Below are positions 6,977 through 6,978 of a stretch of 6,978 bases of DNA, piece by piece. Position numbers and translations under genes: made by a program. The DNA is from Spirochaetaceae bacterium. GTDB taxonomy: Bacteria; Spirochaetota; Spirochaetia; Treponematales; Breznakiellaceae. Under the pieces are notes generated by a model. That model had not been told where the DNA came from. It did not search any database and saw only the letters and a list, made by a program, of their open reading frames with translations. The stretch covers positions 1 to 6,978 of the forward strand of contig JAIRXO010000063.1 of NCBI GenBank assembly GCA_031268255.1. The letters are read 5' to 3'. Within the stretch, counting starts at the first letter, position 1, and every line of letters begins with the position of its first letter.

Positions 6977-6978
6977 CT

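Overview
The window is the 3' part of a leftward (minus-strand) operon that encodes an AddAB-type helicase-nuclease for double-strand-break repair, followed by about 410 bases of repeat-rich DNA without a convincing gene. The two genes cover positions 415-6976 almost without a gap. The upstream gene (4052-6976) is an AddB-like protein with a C-terminal PD-(D/E)XK nuclease and a four-cysteine iron-sulphur staple. The downstream gene (415-4062) is an AddA-like protein with a complete UvrD/Rep-type (SF1A) motor and its own C-terminal PD-(D/E)XK nuclease. They overlap by 11 bases, and the second has a good ribosome binding site inside the end of the first, so they are probably co-expressed and translationally coupled. 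By analogy with characterised AddAB enzymes, AddA would translocate on and unwind broken duplex DNA, the two nuclease domains would each cut one strand, and AddB would supply the structural and sequence-recognition scaffold. The product is a 3' tail for RecA.

Layout from left to right: 1-300 is AT-richer intergenic DNA built from short related modules. It holds a 54/55-base direct repeat with a 185-base period, a 24-base imperfect inverted repeat of the CCACGGAC...CACACGG type, and A/G-rich spacers. A pure run of 17 G follows at 301-317. Next come a short hairpin (323-345) and a perfect 9-base inverted repeat (351-359 with 401-409), both just downstream of the addA stop codon. From 415 on the DNA is GC-rich coding sequence. 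Inside addB, at 5135-5218, short tandem repeats encode an Ala/Asp/Gly/Asn/Ser-rich linker.

Organism: clearly bacterial, with GC-rich coding DNA. The protein style and the GTGTGGTCC-type intergenic repeats remind me of free-living or gut/environmental spirochaetes (Treponema-like). This is an impression from memory, not a demonstrated assignment. I see no mobile element, CRISPR array, RNA gene or evident novel system. The genes are ordinary recombination machinery, and the least explained sequence is the intergenic repeat/poly-G block.
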